DNA of 64,000 nucleotides from Chitinophaga pinensis (GTDB taxonomy: Bacteria > Bacteroidota > Bacteroidia > UKL13-3), in assembly GCA_945870425.1 (NCBI GenBank), contig CAMBSD010000014.1, positions 28,619-92,618 of the forward strand. Direction: 5' to 3'. Both the position numbers and the translations under genes were made by a program. The notes under the pieces were generated by a model. It did not search any database. It worked only from the letters and a program-made list of their open reading frames with translations, and was not told the origin of the DNA. Shown piece after piece: positions 47,053-55,990 of this stretch (within the stretch, counting starts at the first letter, position 1; each line of letters begins with the position of its first letter).

Positions 47053-48051
47053 TTATTCATATTTGGTATAAGTGTATTTATAGTCACGAGTTTTCTTTCC
47101 TCGCTTGTTTATAGTATAACCAGCACTTAGTAAATTATCATTGCCATACATAAAATTGGCTGATGAATATCTTTTATTGACGCCAAAAAGATCTTCTCTA
47201 ACTAATTTTTTATTTTCATAATGGTATTCATACTTGAATTTTAACCCACCTTCCAAATCATAGATTTCGTAAGAGATCAACATACTATCTGGATTGAATT
47301 TTTGGATATTCCTGCGTATACCTTTTTTTCCTTCAGTCGTTTCATAAATATAGTAAAATGAGCCATCATCGTTTTTGTTTTTAATTGTACACACTTTGCT
47401 TTCTTCTTTATCTAATTGCACTTTTTCTCCAACAGGGCTGCAAGCGTATATATATTTATGTTTAAGTTTTCCCTTTTTAAAAATACGCTCCTCTTTTGTT
47501 GTTTTGTCATCGAAATAGTCGATTTCAGTTATTGAATTCCATTTTCTATGCTTTGTATAGGTGTTTTCTATTCTTTTAACTAATCCATTTTCGCTCCATT
47601 CATATTTACATAAGTGATATGTTTGCCCGTTTCTTACTTCTAACTCTTCAGTACATTTGTTATTGCTATTATAACTAAACAATTCAGCAGTGCTAGTATC
47701 TTTTCCTTTTCTAGTTTGATAAATGGATAGCAATAAAGTGTCATTTTGATAATTGAAAAATGTTGAAGAGCCTTTGTTTTTCATGTCTTTTGAATCAATT
47801 TCATAAATACGAGATGACAGGTTGTATTTATAATTTATTATGAAGCTAGGCTTCTCTTTCCTAAAGTAGGTTTGGGTCACCTCTTTTACCCTTGCATCAT
47901 TAAATTTCCTATATTTATTAACACTTTCAGGTTTTGAAAAATAGCGCCTACTTTCACTATTTTGATAAGTAGTATATGAATAATTGATCTGTGCACGCAA
48001 TCCAAAAGCCATCATGCAAATCAAAAGTGTGAGGCAAATATTTCTTTTCAT
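47053..48051 (-). CDS. Exported protein of unknown function
   Basis: 332 residues with signal peptide (to about 20, GLRAQ). Very rich in Tyr, Lys and Arg, with repeated short strand motifs (NYKYNLSSRIYEID, YEWSENGLVKRIENTY, KYEYHYENKKLVRED, DYKYTYTKYE) that recall the toxin_15/YD-like or RHS-type antiparallel strand repeats of Bacteroidota exported proteins. No specific family. Confidence 0.7.
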   Translation of the reverse strand: MKRNICLTLLICMMAFGLRAQINYSYTTYQNSESRRYFSKPESVNKYRKFNDARVKEVTQTYFRKEKPSFIINYKYNLSSRIYEIDSKDMKNKGSSTFFNYQNDTLLLSIYQTRKGKDTSTAELFSYNSNNKCTEELEVRNGQTYHLCKYEWSENGLVKRIENTYTKHRKWNSITEIDYFDDKTTKEERIFKKGKLKHKYIYACSPVGEKVQLDKEESKVCTIKNKNDDGSFYYIYETTEGKKGIRRNIQKFNPDSMLISYEIYDLEGGLKFKYEYHYENKKLVREDLFGVNKRYSSANFMYGNDNLLSAGYTINKRGKKTRDYKYTYTKYE

Positions 48052-48287
48052 TGTTTTCTTATAAACGAATTAACGAATATACTTTTCTAAATATGGTTTC
48101 AAAGTTTCTGCCTCATTTGCTACTAAAATGGAACTAGAATAATGTGAATCGGAAATAATGACACTAATTATAATTAATTTTGAGTTGAAAATTATCAATA
48201 GTAGACATATTGTCTTTAAAATATCCAACGGAACGCAACTTGATAGATTAGGGTATAAACAAAAACAAACAATTAAAATTAATAATT

Positions 48288-48734
48288 ATGACCTTAGTAA
48301 GATTAAAACCAGGACGCGAATTTTTGAGAGACTCAATGATTCCACAAAACATGATGAGAGCCATAGACGATATGTTTAACGAATCGCTTGGCAAATTTGA
48401 ACGCTCTGTACATTTTTCACCTCGCACTGATGTGGTTGAAAAAGACGACCGTTTCGAACTTCACATTAACCTTCCAGGAACCAAGAAAGAAGATGTGAAA
48501 ATTGAAGTAGATGCTGATGTATTGATCATCAGTGGTGAACGTAAGTTTGTGAAAGAAGCTGACAACAAATACCATACAGTAGAAAGTTTTTATGGTAGTT
48601 TTAGTCGCAATTTTAATTTGCCTGAAAATGCAGACAAAGAAAAAATTGAAGCATCGATGAACGATGGTATCTTAAAAGTAGATATTTTTAAGAGTGAGGT
48701 AAAACAAACTAAAACTTCTGTAGTTATCAAATAA
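48288..48734 (+). CDS. Small heat shock protein, Hsp20/alpha-crystallin family
   Basis: 148 residues. Alpha-crystallin domain at about 42-140 (SPRTDVVEKDDRFELHINLPGTKKEDVKIEVDADVLIISGERK; SRNFNLPENADKEKIEASMNDGILKVDI) preceded by a short flexible N-terminus (SMIPQNMMRAIDDMFNE). The I-x-I-like end is VVIK. ATP-independent chaperone that holds unfolding proteins. The overlapping plus-strand ORF at 48158 is a shadow. Confidence 0.95.
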   Translation: MTLVRLKPGREFLRDSMIPQNMMRAIDDMFNESLGKFERSVHFSPRTDVVEKDDRFELHINLPGTKKEDVKIEVDADVLIISGERKFVKEADNKYHTVESFYGSFSRNFNLPENADKEKIEASMNDGILKVDIFKSEVKQTKTSVVIK

Positions 48735-48758
48735 AAGTGTAGTTTTCATAGTGTCAGT

Positions 48759-48790
48759 CAAAGCCGGATATCCCAGTGATTCCGGCTTTG
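48759..48790 (+). terminator. Probable terminator after hsp20
   Basis: 10-bp perfect inverted repeat (CAAAGCCGGA / TCCGGCTTTG) with a 12-base loop, 25 bases after the stop; the T run is weak. The remaining ~200 bases before purC hold only a weak GAAACTC/GAGTTTC inverted repeat. Confidence 0.65.
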
Positions 48791-48992
48791 CTGTTTAATG
48801 GGTGTATTACTCACAAGTATTAGCGATTTTTAAAACTATAATTTTCGGGAATTAAAAAAATACTTGAAATGTTCAAAATTTTCATTTTTCTCGATAAAAT
48901 CGAAACTCTTTTGGTTGTACCTCTTGGAGTTTCAAAAGGCAATAAGGTTAAAATTATTCAATAATTTACTATATAAAATCAATAAAACACTT

Positions 48993-49940
48993 TTATTGTA
49001 ATGCCTCAAGTGCCTTGCTTACGGCAGTTTCTATCTCATTTTCAATATTCACGTAATCAGATTTCACAAAGCTTAATCCTGTAATTTTTTCATAAAGCTC
49101 AACGTATCTGTTGGTGATGGAGTCAATAAATTCTTCAGGGAATATTGGTGCTGATTGGCCTTCTAATCCTTGAAAATTGTTTTCAATCAACCATTGTCTT
49201 ACAAATTCTTTTGACAATTGTCTTTGTTGCTGGTCTTTTGCTTGTATTTCTGCATAAGTATCTGCATAGAAATACCTAGATGAGTCAGGGGTGTGTATTT
49301 CATCCATCAACATAATGACATTGTCTTTCTTTCCAAATTCATACTTGGTGTCCACCAAAATTAAACCTTGGTTTTGAGCATATTCAGTTCCAAATGCAAA
49401 CAGTTTTCGGGTATAGTCTTCCATGGCTATATAGTCGGCTTCAGGAACAAGTTTTTGACTAAGAATGTCTTCTCTAGAAACATCTTCATCATGACCTTCA
49501 CTTGCTTTAATCGTAGGTGTAATGATGGGTTCAGGAAATTTATCATTTTCCTTCATGCCATCTGGCATAATCACACCACAAATAAGTCTTCTACCGCTTT
49601 TGTATTCACGCCAAGCATGGCCACTCAAATAACCACGGATAACCATTTCAATAGCAACAGGTTCGCACATATATCCAATGGATACATTAGGGTGAGGACT
49701 GCTAATAAGCCAATTAGGAACAATATGTTTACTTAGGTCTAAAAAGTGCAAAGCAGTCTGATTAAGCACTTGTCCTTTATATGGAATTGGTTTTGGCATC
49801 ACCACATCAAAGGCCGAAATTCTATCAGAGGCCACCATCACCAGAAGCTTATTATCAATATTATACACATCGCGAACTTTGCCACGATAGAATTTTTTTT
49901 GCTTTTGAAAGAAGTAATTGGTTGATATTAAAGCGTTCAT
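48993..49940 (-). CDS. purC: SAICAR synthase (phosphoribosylaminoimidazole-succinocarboxamide synthase)
   Basis: 315 residues, the longer PurC form. ATP-dependent joining of CAIR and aspartate in purine synthesis. FYRGKVRDVYNIDNKLLVMVASDRISAFDVVMP and IPYKGQVLNQ open the protein, and VIRGYLSGHAWREY and ILVDTKYEFGK are conserved active-site parts. No other pur gene is adjacent. Confidence 0.96.
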   Translation of the reverse strand: MNALISTNYFFQKQKKFYRGKVRDVYNIDNKLLVMVASDRISAFDVVMPKPIPYKGQVLNQTALHFLDLSKHIVPNWLISSPHPNVSIGYMCEPVAIEMVIRGYLSGHAWREYKSGRRLICGVIMPDGMKENDKFPEPIITPTIKASEGHDEDVSREDILSQKLVPEADYIAMEDYTRKLFAFGTEYAQNQGLILVDTKYEFGKKDNVIMLMDEIHTPDSSRYFYADTYAEIQAKDQQQRQLSKEFVRQWLIENNFQGLEGQSAPIFPEEFIDSITNRYVELYEKITGLSFVKSDYVNIENEIETAVSKALEALQ

Positions 49941-50000
49941 AATTTCCTAAATTGATGGGCAATACTAACTAAATTGATAGAAAGACATTGAACAAAGTAT

Positions 50001-51017
50001 CTACAAAGCCAATAAAAAAGCTATGGTATCGATCCTGTCTGCATAATCATTCCATTCGGGTCTTTGGGCTTTGCCAAAAGGTACTGAATGATTAAAATTT
50101 AACTTACTTACTACACACTGAATCTCTTTCTCCTGCTCGTCTAATCTAGATTTCAGCACGTCAATTTCATCATAATATTCAAAATACAAGGAAGCCAACG
50201 GAGAGTGAAGACCCTCATCTTCCTTCAACAAAATAAAGTTATTGTCATAAAACTTATCTTGATTCATTAACCAAATGGCTTTGTGGTAATTATAATTGTT
50301 TACATATTTATTATGGTTGATGAAATCAGCATATCCCATAAAGTTTTCAAACAAGATATCTAAAGCCATGCCATTAGGTAAATAAAGCTTCGACACGTTT
50401 CTGCAGCCTAAACCAAAGTGCATGAAAATATCATCAGCCAATAATTTTATGTCATCAGGCTTTTCATCACCCGTTAAAACAGCCACACTCGTTCTGTTTT
50501 GCCTAAGTATTTGAGGGTAGTTTCTAAAGTAATACTCAAAATAACGGTTGCTATTATTGCTTCCAGTAGCTATCACAGCATCAAAGTGCATTTTATTGAT
50601 TTGGTCATCCGCAACTTTAATTCTTTCTTTAAATTCAGGGTTAAATTTTATTAGCTCTTGGATAATCCACATGGGCAAAACTTTATCGTCACTACTTAGC
50701 TTCACCAAAGCGTTATGGCCACTTATTAGCACACAAAATAAATCATGCATACCTACCAATGGAATATTGCCAGCCATGATTATTGCAATCGTTTTTGGCT
50801 TTGATTGGTTAGGAATACCATATGGTATAAGCCATTCATCTAACTTTTCTTTAGTAAGTAAAATGCTCCATGCTTCAAAAATTTTACGTTGGCTTTCTTC
50901 TGTAAACCAATTGTTGTATAAATAGGCATCTACAATTTTGCTACTGCTTTTTTCATAAGCCTGTTTAAAAATGAGACCTGTGTGCAGTAATCCCTCTATT
51001 GTTTGTTGATAAGTCAT
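50001..51017 (-). CDS. Acyl-CoA reductase (LuxC-like)
   Basis: 338 residues. The body (AIIMAGNIPLVGMHDLFCVLISGHNALVKLSSDDKVLPMWIIQEL; VIATGSNNSNRYFEYYFR; FGLGCRNVSKLYLP, with the catalytic Cys in GLGCRN) matches the LuxC/acyl-CoA reductase (DUF1487) family that reduces activated acyl groups to aldehydes. A specific substrate is not known. Its 5' end faces the ferredoxin gene; this divergent pair recurs in Bacteroidota as far as I recall and may share a redox role. Confidence 0.88.
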   Translation of the reverse strand: MTYQQTIEGLLHTGLIFKQAYEKSSSKIVDAYLYNNWFTEESQRKIFEAWSILLTKEKLDEWLIPYGIPNQSKPKTIAIIMAGNIPLVGMHDLFCVLISGHNALVKLSSDDKVLPMWIIQELIKFNPEFKERIKVADDQINKMHFDAVIATGSNNSNRYFEYYFRNYPQILRQNRTSVAVLTGDEKPDDIKLLADDIFMHFGLGCRNVSKLYLPNGMALDILFENFMGYADFINHNKYVNNYNYHKAIWLMNQDKFYDNNFILLKEDEGLHSPLASLYFEYYDEIDVLKSRLDEQEKEIQCVVSKLNFNHSVPFGKAQRPEWNDYADRIDTIAFLLAL

Positions 51018-51040
51018 GTAATTTAGAATAATTCTATTTT

Positions 51041-51068
51041 TTGCTTTGAGCGAACAAAGCTAAACTTG
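51041..51068 (+). promoter_or_regulatory. Promoter of the ferredoxin gene
   Basis: TTG at 51041-51043 (within TTTTTTG) and TAAACTTG at 51061-51068 (one mismatch to TAnnTTTG), spacer 17 bases; ATG 34 bases further. Confidence 0.6.
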
Positions 51069-51102
51069 CAACTGTTAATAAACCAAAAGAAATTTAATAA
51101 TT

Positions 51103-51447
51103 ATGGCAATAATGATAACTGACGAGTGCATCAATTGTGGTGCATGCGAACCTGAATGTCCTAACAATGCAATTTATGAAGCAGGTGCAGAGTGGGCATG
51201 GGCAGATGGAAACAACTTAAGCGGTACTATCTCTCTTAATGGCGAAACCATTGAGGTAAGCAAGCGTTTTGCTCCTGTGTCTGATGATACTTATTTCATC
51301 GTTACAAACAAATGTACTGAATGTGTGGGCTTTCATGAGGAGCCTCAATGTGCGGCAGTTTGCCCAGTTGATTGCTGTGTTCCTGACCCTGATCACGAAG
51401 AAAGTAAAGATCTTTTGTTAGAGAAAAAACAAAGAATGCACATATAA
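51103..51447 (+). CDS. 4Fe-4S dicluster ferredoxin (YfhL type)
   Basis: 114 residues. First cluster motif [16 protein letters not shown]; second [21 protein letters not shown]. The long insertion between the two and the 2-[4Fe-4S] pattern match the YfhL-like ferredoxins. Small cytoplasmic electron carrier. Own promoter and terminator; divergent to the acyl-CoA reductase. Confidence 0.95.
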   Translation: MAIMITDECINCGACEPECPNNAIYEAGAEWAWADGNNLSGTISLNGETIEVSKRFAPVSDDTYFIVTNKCTECVGFHEEPQCAAVCPVDCCVPDPDHEESKDLLLEKKQRMHI

Positions 51448-51468
51448 TTGCATCAAAGAAAAATAATT

Positions 51469-51502
51469 AAACCCCTGCTGGTCATCCAATAGGGGTTTTT
51501 TA
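51469..51502 (+). terminator. Rho-independent terminator after ferredoxin
   Basis: 8-bp stem (AAACCCCT / AGGGGTTT) with a 14-base loop and a T run, about 20 bases after the stop codon. Confidence 0.85.
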
Positions 51503-51525
51503 TTGCTCATTTAAAAAAATATTAA

Positions 51526-52067
51526 CTAATCTTTGCTTCCTTTTTCTCCTACAAATTGCTCGTGTGGATATTTAAACAAAACATTGAAAGTAGTTAAGCT
51601 ACCATATATTTTGGTAATGTATTGCTGCATATTGATTTTATCTTCATCGGTCAATACATCATGCGCATTGATTCGTTGTTCTAATACACGCAGCCTATCT
51701 CTTAACATCACAATTTTTCTAAAAAAGCTGTCTATAGGAATTTCTTTTGCTTGCATATTTTTATCACCTGGGTGTAAAACCATTTTACCTCCCATCCATT
51801 TTTGACCCAAATTCACATTTTCTTGAATATCGGCATATCTGCGGAGAATACCCACTAATGTTTTTTCTAGTTCAGCATTGCTTATAAGGTCTTCAGGAGC
51901 TTCAACGGCTTCAATAATTTCAAGCGAATGTTGTGTTCTTGAAATTTCTTTAGCACCTTCAGTTATGAAAGTAATATAATATAATATGTACTTGGTTTAA
52001 TGTTGATAATCACCCCGTCACCATAATCGTGGTGTCGAACACGGCTTCCTATGCCTAAATTTTCCAT
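51526..52067 (-). pseudogene. Conserved Bacteroidota protein frameshifted by an extra ATATT repeat unit
   Basis: The minus strand starts ATG at 52067 as MENLGIGSRVRHHDYGDGVIINIKPSTYYI, a CarD-like/SH3-type opening, and runs into a stop after about 34 codons. Another frame continues TFITEGAKEISRTQHSLEIIEAVEAPEDLISNAEL and joins the open frame MGILRRYADIQENVNLGQKWMGGKMVLHPGDK to the stop at 51526. The junction is three tandem ATATT copies; two copies give the continuous TYYITFITEG. So the gene is off by one repeat unit. The ORF-track product (109 residues) is the downstream part only. I do not know the function. Confidence 0.82.
51973..51987. repeat. Pentanucleotide tandem repeat (AATAT)x3 within a coding region
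   Basis: Three perfect AATAT copies on the plus strand (ATATT on the coding minus strand), located exactly where the reading frame of the surrounding gene shifts. Confidence 0.85.
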
Positions 52068-52137
52068 GCCTTTGTAATTGATATTTGTTTAGCAAAATAC
52101 TATAAATTACATTTTATTTGCCCAAAAGCTATTAAAA

Positions 52138-52674
52138 ATGATCATTTCAGATAAAAGAATCTTAGAAGAAATTGAATTGGGAAATATTTTAATTGAACCT
52201 TTCAGACGCGAGTGCTTAGGAACTAATTCTTATGATGTGCATTTGGGAAGACATTTAGCAACCTATGAAGAAAGGGTTTTGGATGCTAAAGAGCATAATA
52301 AAATTGATACTTTTGAAATACCACCTGAGGGTTTTGTGCTGCAACCCAATACACTTTACTTAGGTGTAACAGCAGAATATACAGAGACACATAAACATGT
52401 TCCATTTCTTGAGGGTAAATCAAGTACGGGTCGTTTAGGTATAAATATTCATGCCACAGCCGGTAAAGGGGATGTTGGTTTTTGTAATACTTGGACATTA
52501 GAGATTAGCTGTACTCAGCCAGTGAGAATATATGCAGGGATGCCAATTGGACAGCTAATTTATTTCGTTGTTGAAGGCGATGTAGATGTGTTATATAATG
52601 CTAAAAAAGGAGCTAAATACAACAAGCGAAGTGTGAAGCCTGTCGAGAGCATGATGTGGAAGAATAAGTTCTAA
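52138..52674 (+). CDS. dcd: dCTP deaminase
   Basis: 178 residues of the dCTP deaminase/dUTPase trimer family. It converts dCTP to dUTP, feeding thymidylate synthesis. FEGKSSTGRLGINIHATAGKGDVGF-type active-site loop (here LEGKSSTGRLGINIHATAGKGDVGFCNTWTLE) with the catalytic glutamate WTLEIS, and the QPVRIYAGMPIGQLIYF segment. The C-terminal tail (YNKRSVKPVESMMW) departs from the GKYQGQ of many members, so a bifunctional form cannot be excluded. Confidence 0.93.
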   Translation: MIISDKRILEEIELGNILIEPFRRECLGTNSYDVHLGRHLATYEERVLDAKEHNKIDTFEIPPEGFVLQPNTLYLGVTAEYTETHKHVPFLEGKSSTGRLGINIHATAGKGDVGFCNTWTLEISCTQPVRIYAGMPIGQLIYFVVEGDVDVLYNAKKGAKYNKRSVKPVESMMWKNKF

Positions 52675-52722
52675 GTTCTTGGGGGATAAGGATAAAAGTT
52701 ATTTTATTAACCATACTAGCCC

Positions 52723-53223
52723 CTATATATTCTGGTTTGATTGAAGCTTTAATGATTTGGTTTCTATAATTTCTTTCAGAAAATTTCTGCAACAGCTTTC
52801 TAAAATGTAATAGCAAGTTTGAAAATCTTCCATTGTGCCGTAATAAGGATCCGGAACTTCTTTTACCCCTAAAACATATTCGTCATAATTACGCATAAAA
52901 ATAACTTTAGCCTTACCTTTTAAAGGTTTAATTTTCATTACATTGTTAAAATTACTTTCATCCATCACAACTATATAATCAAATGTATTGAAGTCTGCCT
53001 TGTTGAATTGTCTGGCTTTATGGTTAAGTTTAACACCATGACCTGATGCGGTTGAAACCATACGTTTATCGGGCTGTTGACCCAAGTGATAGGAAGCTGT
53101 GCCAGCAGAATCGCAAGAAATTTGATCATTCAAACCAGCTTCAGCTACTTGTTTTTTGAATAGGCCTTCTGCCATTGGAGAGCGGCAAATGTTTCCTAGG
53201 CATACAAACAATATATTAATCAT
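52723..53223 (-). CDS. Low-molecular-weight protein tyrosine phosphatase
   Basis: 166 residues. The P-loop CLGNICRS (C8 to R14, CX5R) begins the protein and the catalytic aspartate lies in VPDPYYGTMEDF. Acts on phosphotyrosine (or phospho-arginine) in the cytoplasm. No tyrosine kinase or polysaccharide gene nearby. The upstream plus-strand dcd gene ends 48 bases from its stop. Confidence 0.93.
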   Translation of the reverse strand: MINILFVCLGNICRSPMAEGLFKKQVAEAGLNDQISCDSAGTASYHLGQQPDKRMVSTASGHGVKLNHKARQFNKADFNTFDYIVVMDESNFNNVMKIKPLKGKAKVIFMRNYDEYVLGVKEVPDPYYGTMEDFQTCYYILESCCRNFLKEIIETKSLKLQSNQNI

Positions 53224-53274
53224 AGTGCCGCAAAATAATTATTTGAAATTATTAAAATTAAACTAAATGTAAAT

Positions 53275-54468
53275 TTAGTTAGTTTCTAGCTCTTTAATGG
53301 CCAACCAAGTCATTAAACCAGCTCCAATTTCGAGTGATTTTTCATCCACATCAAAGGTAGGTGTGTGAACAGAGGATACAATACCACGCTCTTCGTTTCT
53401 GGTGCCAAGTCGATAGAAGCAAGCGGGCATTTCTTGTGAATAGTATGAAAAATCTTCAGCCGCCATCCAAATGTCCAAATCCACAATATTTTCTTCACCC
53501 ATGTATTCTCTGGCACAAACTTTCATTTTTTCAGTAAGTGGAATATCGTTCATCAAAAAAGGATAGCCTCTTCGTATTTCAAACTCACATTTTGCACCCA
53601 TACTTTCGGCTAATTGCTCAGCCAATTTTTTCATTTTAACATGTGCTTCACTTCTCCATTTCTCATCCAAGGTTCTAAATGTACCTTCTAAATACACTTC
53701 GTTTGGTATCACATTGGTGGCACCATTGGCTATCACTTTTCCGAAAGATAAAACCGATGGAATGATGGGATTGGCTGCCCTGCTTACGATTTGCTGCAAC
53801 GCGACAATGATGTGTGATGCGATTAAAACCGTATCAACATTCAAATGAGGCATGGCACCATGACCACCTTTTCCAATCACTTTCACATAAAGTTCATCGG
53901 TACTTGCCATATAAAGTCCACTTCTAAATCCAATTTTTCCAACGGGTATCAATGGCATTACATGCTGACCCAAAATGCTAGTAGGAGTCGGGTTAGCAAG
54001 AGCTCCCTCTTTTATCATGATGGAAGCACCACCAGGCAATTTCTCTTCTCCGGGTTGAAATAATAGTTTTACGCTGCCTTCAAATTCATTTCTCAAACTG
54101 CATAATATTTTTGCTACACCTAAAAGACTGGTAGTATGCACATCATGCCCACAAGCATGCATCACACCCGTGTTTACTGATTTGTAGTTCACTTCATTTT
54201 TCTCTTCAATGGGTAATGCATCTATATCGGCACGCAGGGCTATCACCTTTTTATCGGGGTTGCGACCTCTGATCATGGCAACCCAACCGGTATTGGCTCT
54301 GGTTTCAATGCTATCAACGCCTATTAATTCCAATTGCTTTTTTACAAAAGCGCTGGTTTCAAATTCTTGAAACGATAACTCCGGATGGGCATGAAGATGC
54401 CTGCGCGTTTCTACCAGTTCAGGATATATTTGCTTGGCAAGGTCTTGTATTTTGGCTTTTAAATCCAT
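53275..54468 (-). CDS. M20-family amidohydrolase (aminoacylase/hippuricase type)
   Basis: 397 residues from MDLKAKI; the nine-codon longer frame overlaps a promoter element. Metal ligands appear in MHACGHDVHTTSLLG, GEEKLPGGAS and VHTPTFDVDEKSLEIG; RRHLHAHPELSFQE is the family opening. It hydrolyses N-acyl or N-acetyl amino acids or amino acid conjugates in the cytoplasm. M20D group (IAA-conjugate/hippurate hydrolase-like); substrate unknown. A second M20 enzyme lies at 56859. Confidence 0.92.
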   Translation of the reverse strand: MDLKAKIQDLAKQIYPELVETRRHLHAHPELSFQEFETSAFVKKQLELIGVDSIETRANTGWVAMIRGRNPDKKVIALRADIDALPIEEKNEVNYKSVNTGVMHACGHDVHTTSLLGVAKILCSLRNEFEGSVKLLFQPGEEKLPGGASIMIKEGALANPTPTSILGQHVMPLIPVGKIGFRSGLYMASTDELYVKVIGKGGHGAMPHLNVDTVLIASHIIVALQQIVSRAANPIIPSVLSFGKVIANGATNVIPNEVYLEGTFRTLDEKWRSEAHVKMKKLAEQLAESMGAKCEFEIRRGYPFLMNDIPLTEKMKVCAREYMGEENIVDLDIWMAAEDFSYYSQEMPACFYRLGTRNEERGIVSSVHTPTFDVDEKSLEIGAGLMTWLAIKELETN

Positions 54469-54473
54469 TAAGA

Positions 54474-54506
54474 CAAAAGTAAGTATGTTGTGCAATAAAT
54501 GTGCAA
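54474..54506 (-). promoter_or_regulatory. Putative promoter of the M20 amidohydrolase gene
   Basis: On the minus strand TTG (54506-54504) and TACTTTTG (54481-54474, full match to TAnnTTTG) are 22 bases apart. The -7 element ends 5 bases before the ATG, so the transcript would start at or near the start codon. Confidence 0.55.
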
Positions 54507-54550
54507 TGTCGTTTAAAATTTAAGAAACATTTTCGCTTTGTTTGTCATAG

Positions 54551-55024
54551 ATGAAATCGGCCACAGTAAATGAAATAAAAAAAGAGCTACAAAGCCTAGT
54601 TCCGGAGCAGGTATTGCAGCTGTGTATGCGTTTGGCTAAATACAAAAAAGACAACAAGGAACTCTTTAGCTATTTGCTATTTGAAGCCCATAACGAGGCC
54701 CAATACATTGAACGAATTAAACTAGATGTGGATGAATGGTTTGATGAAATCAATGTGGGGCATCCCTATTATGTGAAGAAAACCTTGCGTAAAATTCTAC
54801 GACACATTACAAAGCATGTGAAGTATTCCGGAATCAAACAGACCGAGGTGGAATTGCTTTTGTATTTTTGTGGTAAATGCCGCGATAAAAACTTAGACCT
54901 AAGTCAAAGCATTGCTTTGTATAATATCTATGCTTCGCAGATAAAGAAGATAGAAAAGGCTATGGCAGGCATGCATGAAGACTTGCAATATGATTATTTG
55001 AAAGAGTTGGATGGGTTGAGGTAG
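54551..55024 (+). CDS. Conserved hypothetical helical protein
   Basis: 157 residues, soluble, mostly helical, with no recognised motif. HPYYVKKTLRKILRHITKHVKYSG and LLYFCGKCRDKNL resemble a Bacteroidota-specific family of unknown function. Its start lies 83 bases from the divergent M20 gene. Confidence 0.72.
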   Translation: MKSATVNEIKKELQSLVPEQVLQLCMRLAKYKKDNKELFSYLLFEAHNEAQYIERIKLDVDEWFDEINVGHPYYVKKTLRKILRHITKHVKYSGIKQTEVELLLYFCGKCRDKNLDLSQSIALYNIYASQIKKIEKAMAGMHEDLQYDYLKELDGLR

Positions 55025-55115
55025 ATTTGTATTAACAACCACCCAATTAAATTTGCTTGCGGGTCTTATCACCAACCATATTCACTTGTTTCTAATATCC
55101 AAAAGTAAATAAAAA

Positions 55116-55856
55116 TTACCGCCCTTTCACTTTAAACACAAACGACCTACTTAATCGCTTTGAAGCTTCATTGTACAAGCGTTCTGGATGCCATTGCACC
55201 CCAGCAGCAAAGGGGTGATTATTGTCATTCCATTCAATGGCTTCTATCACCCCATCTGGACTAAGGGCTGTTACTTTAAATTTGTCAGATACTTTATTTA
55301 CCGCTTGATGATGCACACTGTTTACCACTAAACTATCCAAATGCATGGTTTTTTGAAGCCATGAACCCGATTTGATTTGCACCCAATGAACTGAGTCCAC
55401 ACCAGCTTGCGAGTGCTTGATATTTGTTTTTACTGCTTTTGGAATATCTACAATTAGACTGCCTCCATTTGCTACATTCAATATCTGTTGACCACGACAA
55501 ATGCCCATGATAGGTTTCTTATTGTTAATGGCATATTTGATTAAAACATACTCTATGCTATCACGGTAATTATCAATTTTACCGCAATCCACAATGGATT
55601 CAGCCTGTTGGTAAAGGTTTGGATTAATGTCTTCGCCACCACCAATAACAAATCCATTGGCCTTAGTAATATAGTATTGTTGCGAATCGGGACTGAGGAA
55701 ATAAAACTCTTTGGTGAAAAGATTGCTATCACTTTGCATGAGCCACTTTTTTATGTTCTCATTTTTATCTTTTGAAATAAGTACGATATGTTGCCCATGG
55801 CTAAGCTTTATTGAAACACATACTAGAAGAATAAAAATATTCAGTGATTTTTTCAT
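55116..55856 (-). CDS. Exported class I glutamine amidotransferase-like hydrolase (peptidase C26)
   Basis: 246 residues. Signal peptide (to about 21, LSHGQ). GATase fold: FVIGGGEDINPNLYQQ, the nucleophile elbow PIMGICRGQQILN with the catalytic Cys, and HP/E of the triad in VQWHPER. It matches the gamma-glutamyl-gamma-aminobutyrate hydrolase family, but the signal peptide puts it in the periplasm, unlike cytoplasmic PuuD. The overlapping minus-strand ORF at 55801 is a shadow of the SDR gene. Confidence 0.9.
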   Translation of the reverse strand: MKKSLNIFILLVCVSIKLSHGQHIVLISKDKNENIKKWLMQSDSNLFTKEFYFLSPDSQQYYITKANGFVIGGGEDINPNLYQQAESIVDCGKIDNYRDSIEYVLIKYAINNKKPIMGICRGQQILNVANGGSLIVDIPKAVKTNIKHSQAGVDSVHWVQIKSGSWLQKTMHLDSLVVNSVHHQAVNKVSDKFKVTALSPDGVIEAIEWNDNNHPFAAGVQWHPERLYNEASKRLSRSFVFKVKGR

Positions 55857-55990
55857 GATTCAATTGTATGAAATGTTTTTGAATAATGATAGAGGAATAA
55901 ATGTTTGGGAAAACTCTCAAGTCAATTAAACCAAACTTTAATCTCGAATTTGAAAACATAATGTATGTTTGATCATTAAATGATGAAGTA

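Noticed and set aside
48158-48379. 73-residue ORF overlapping hsp20
   Set aside because: Different frame from the clear Hsp20 gene and no coding character; a shadow.
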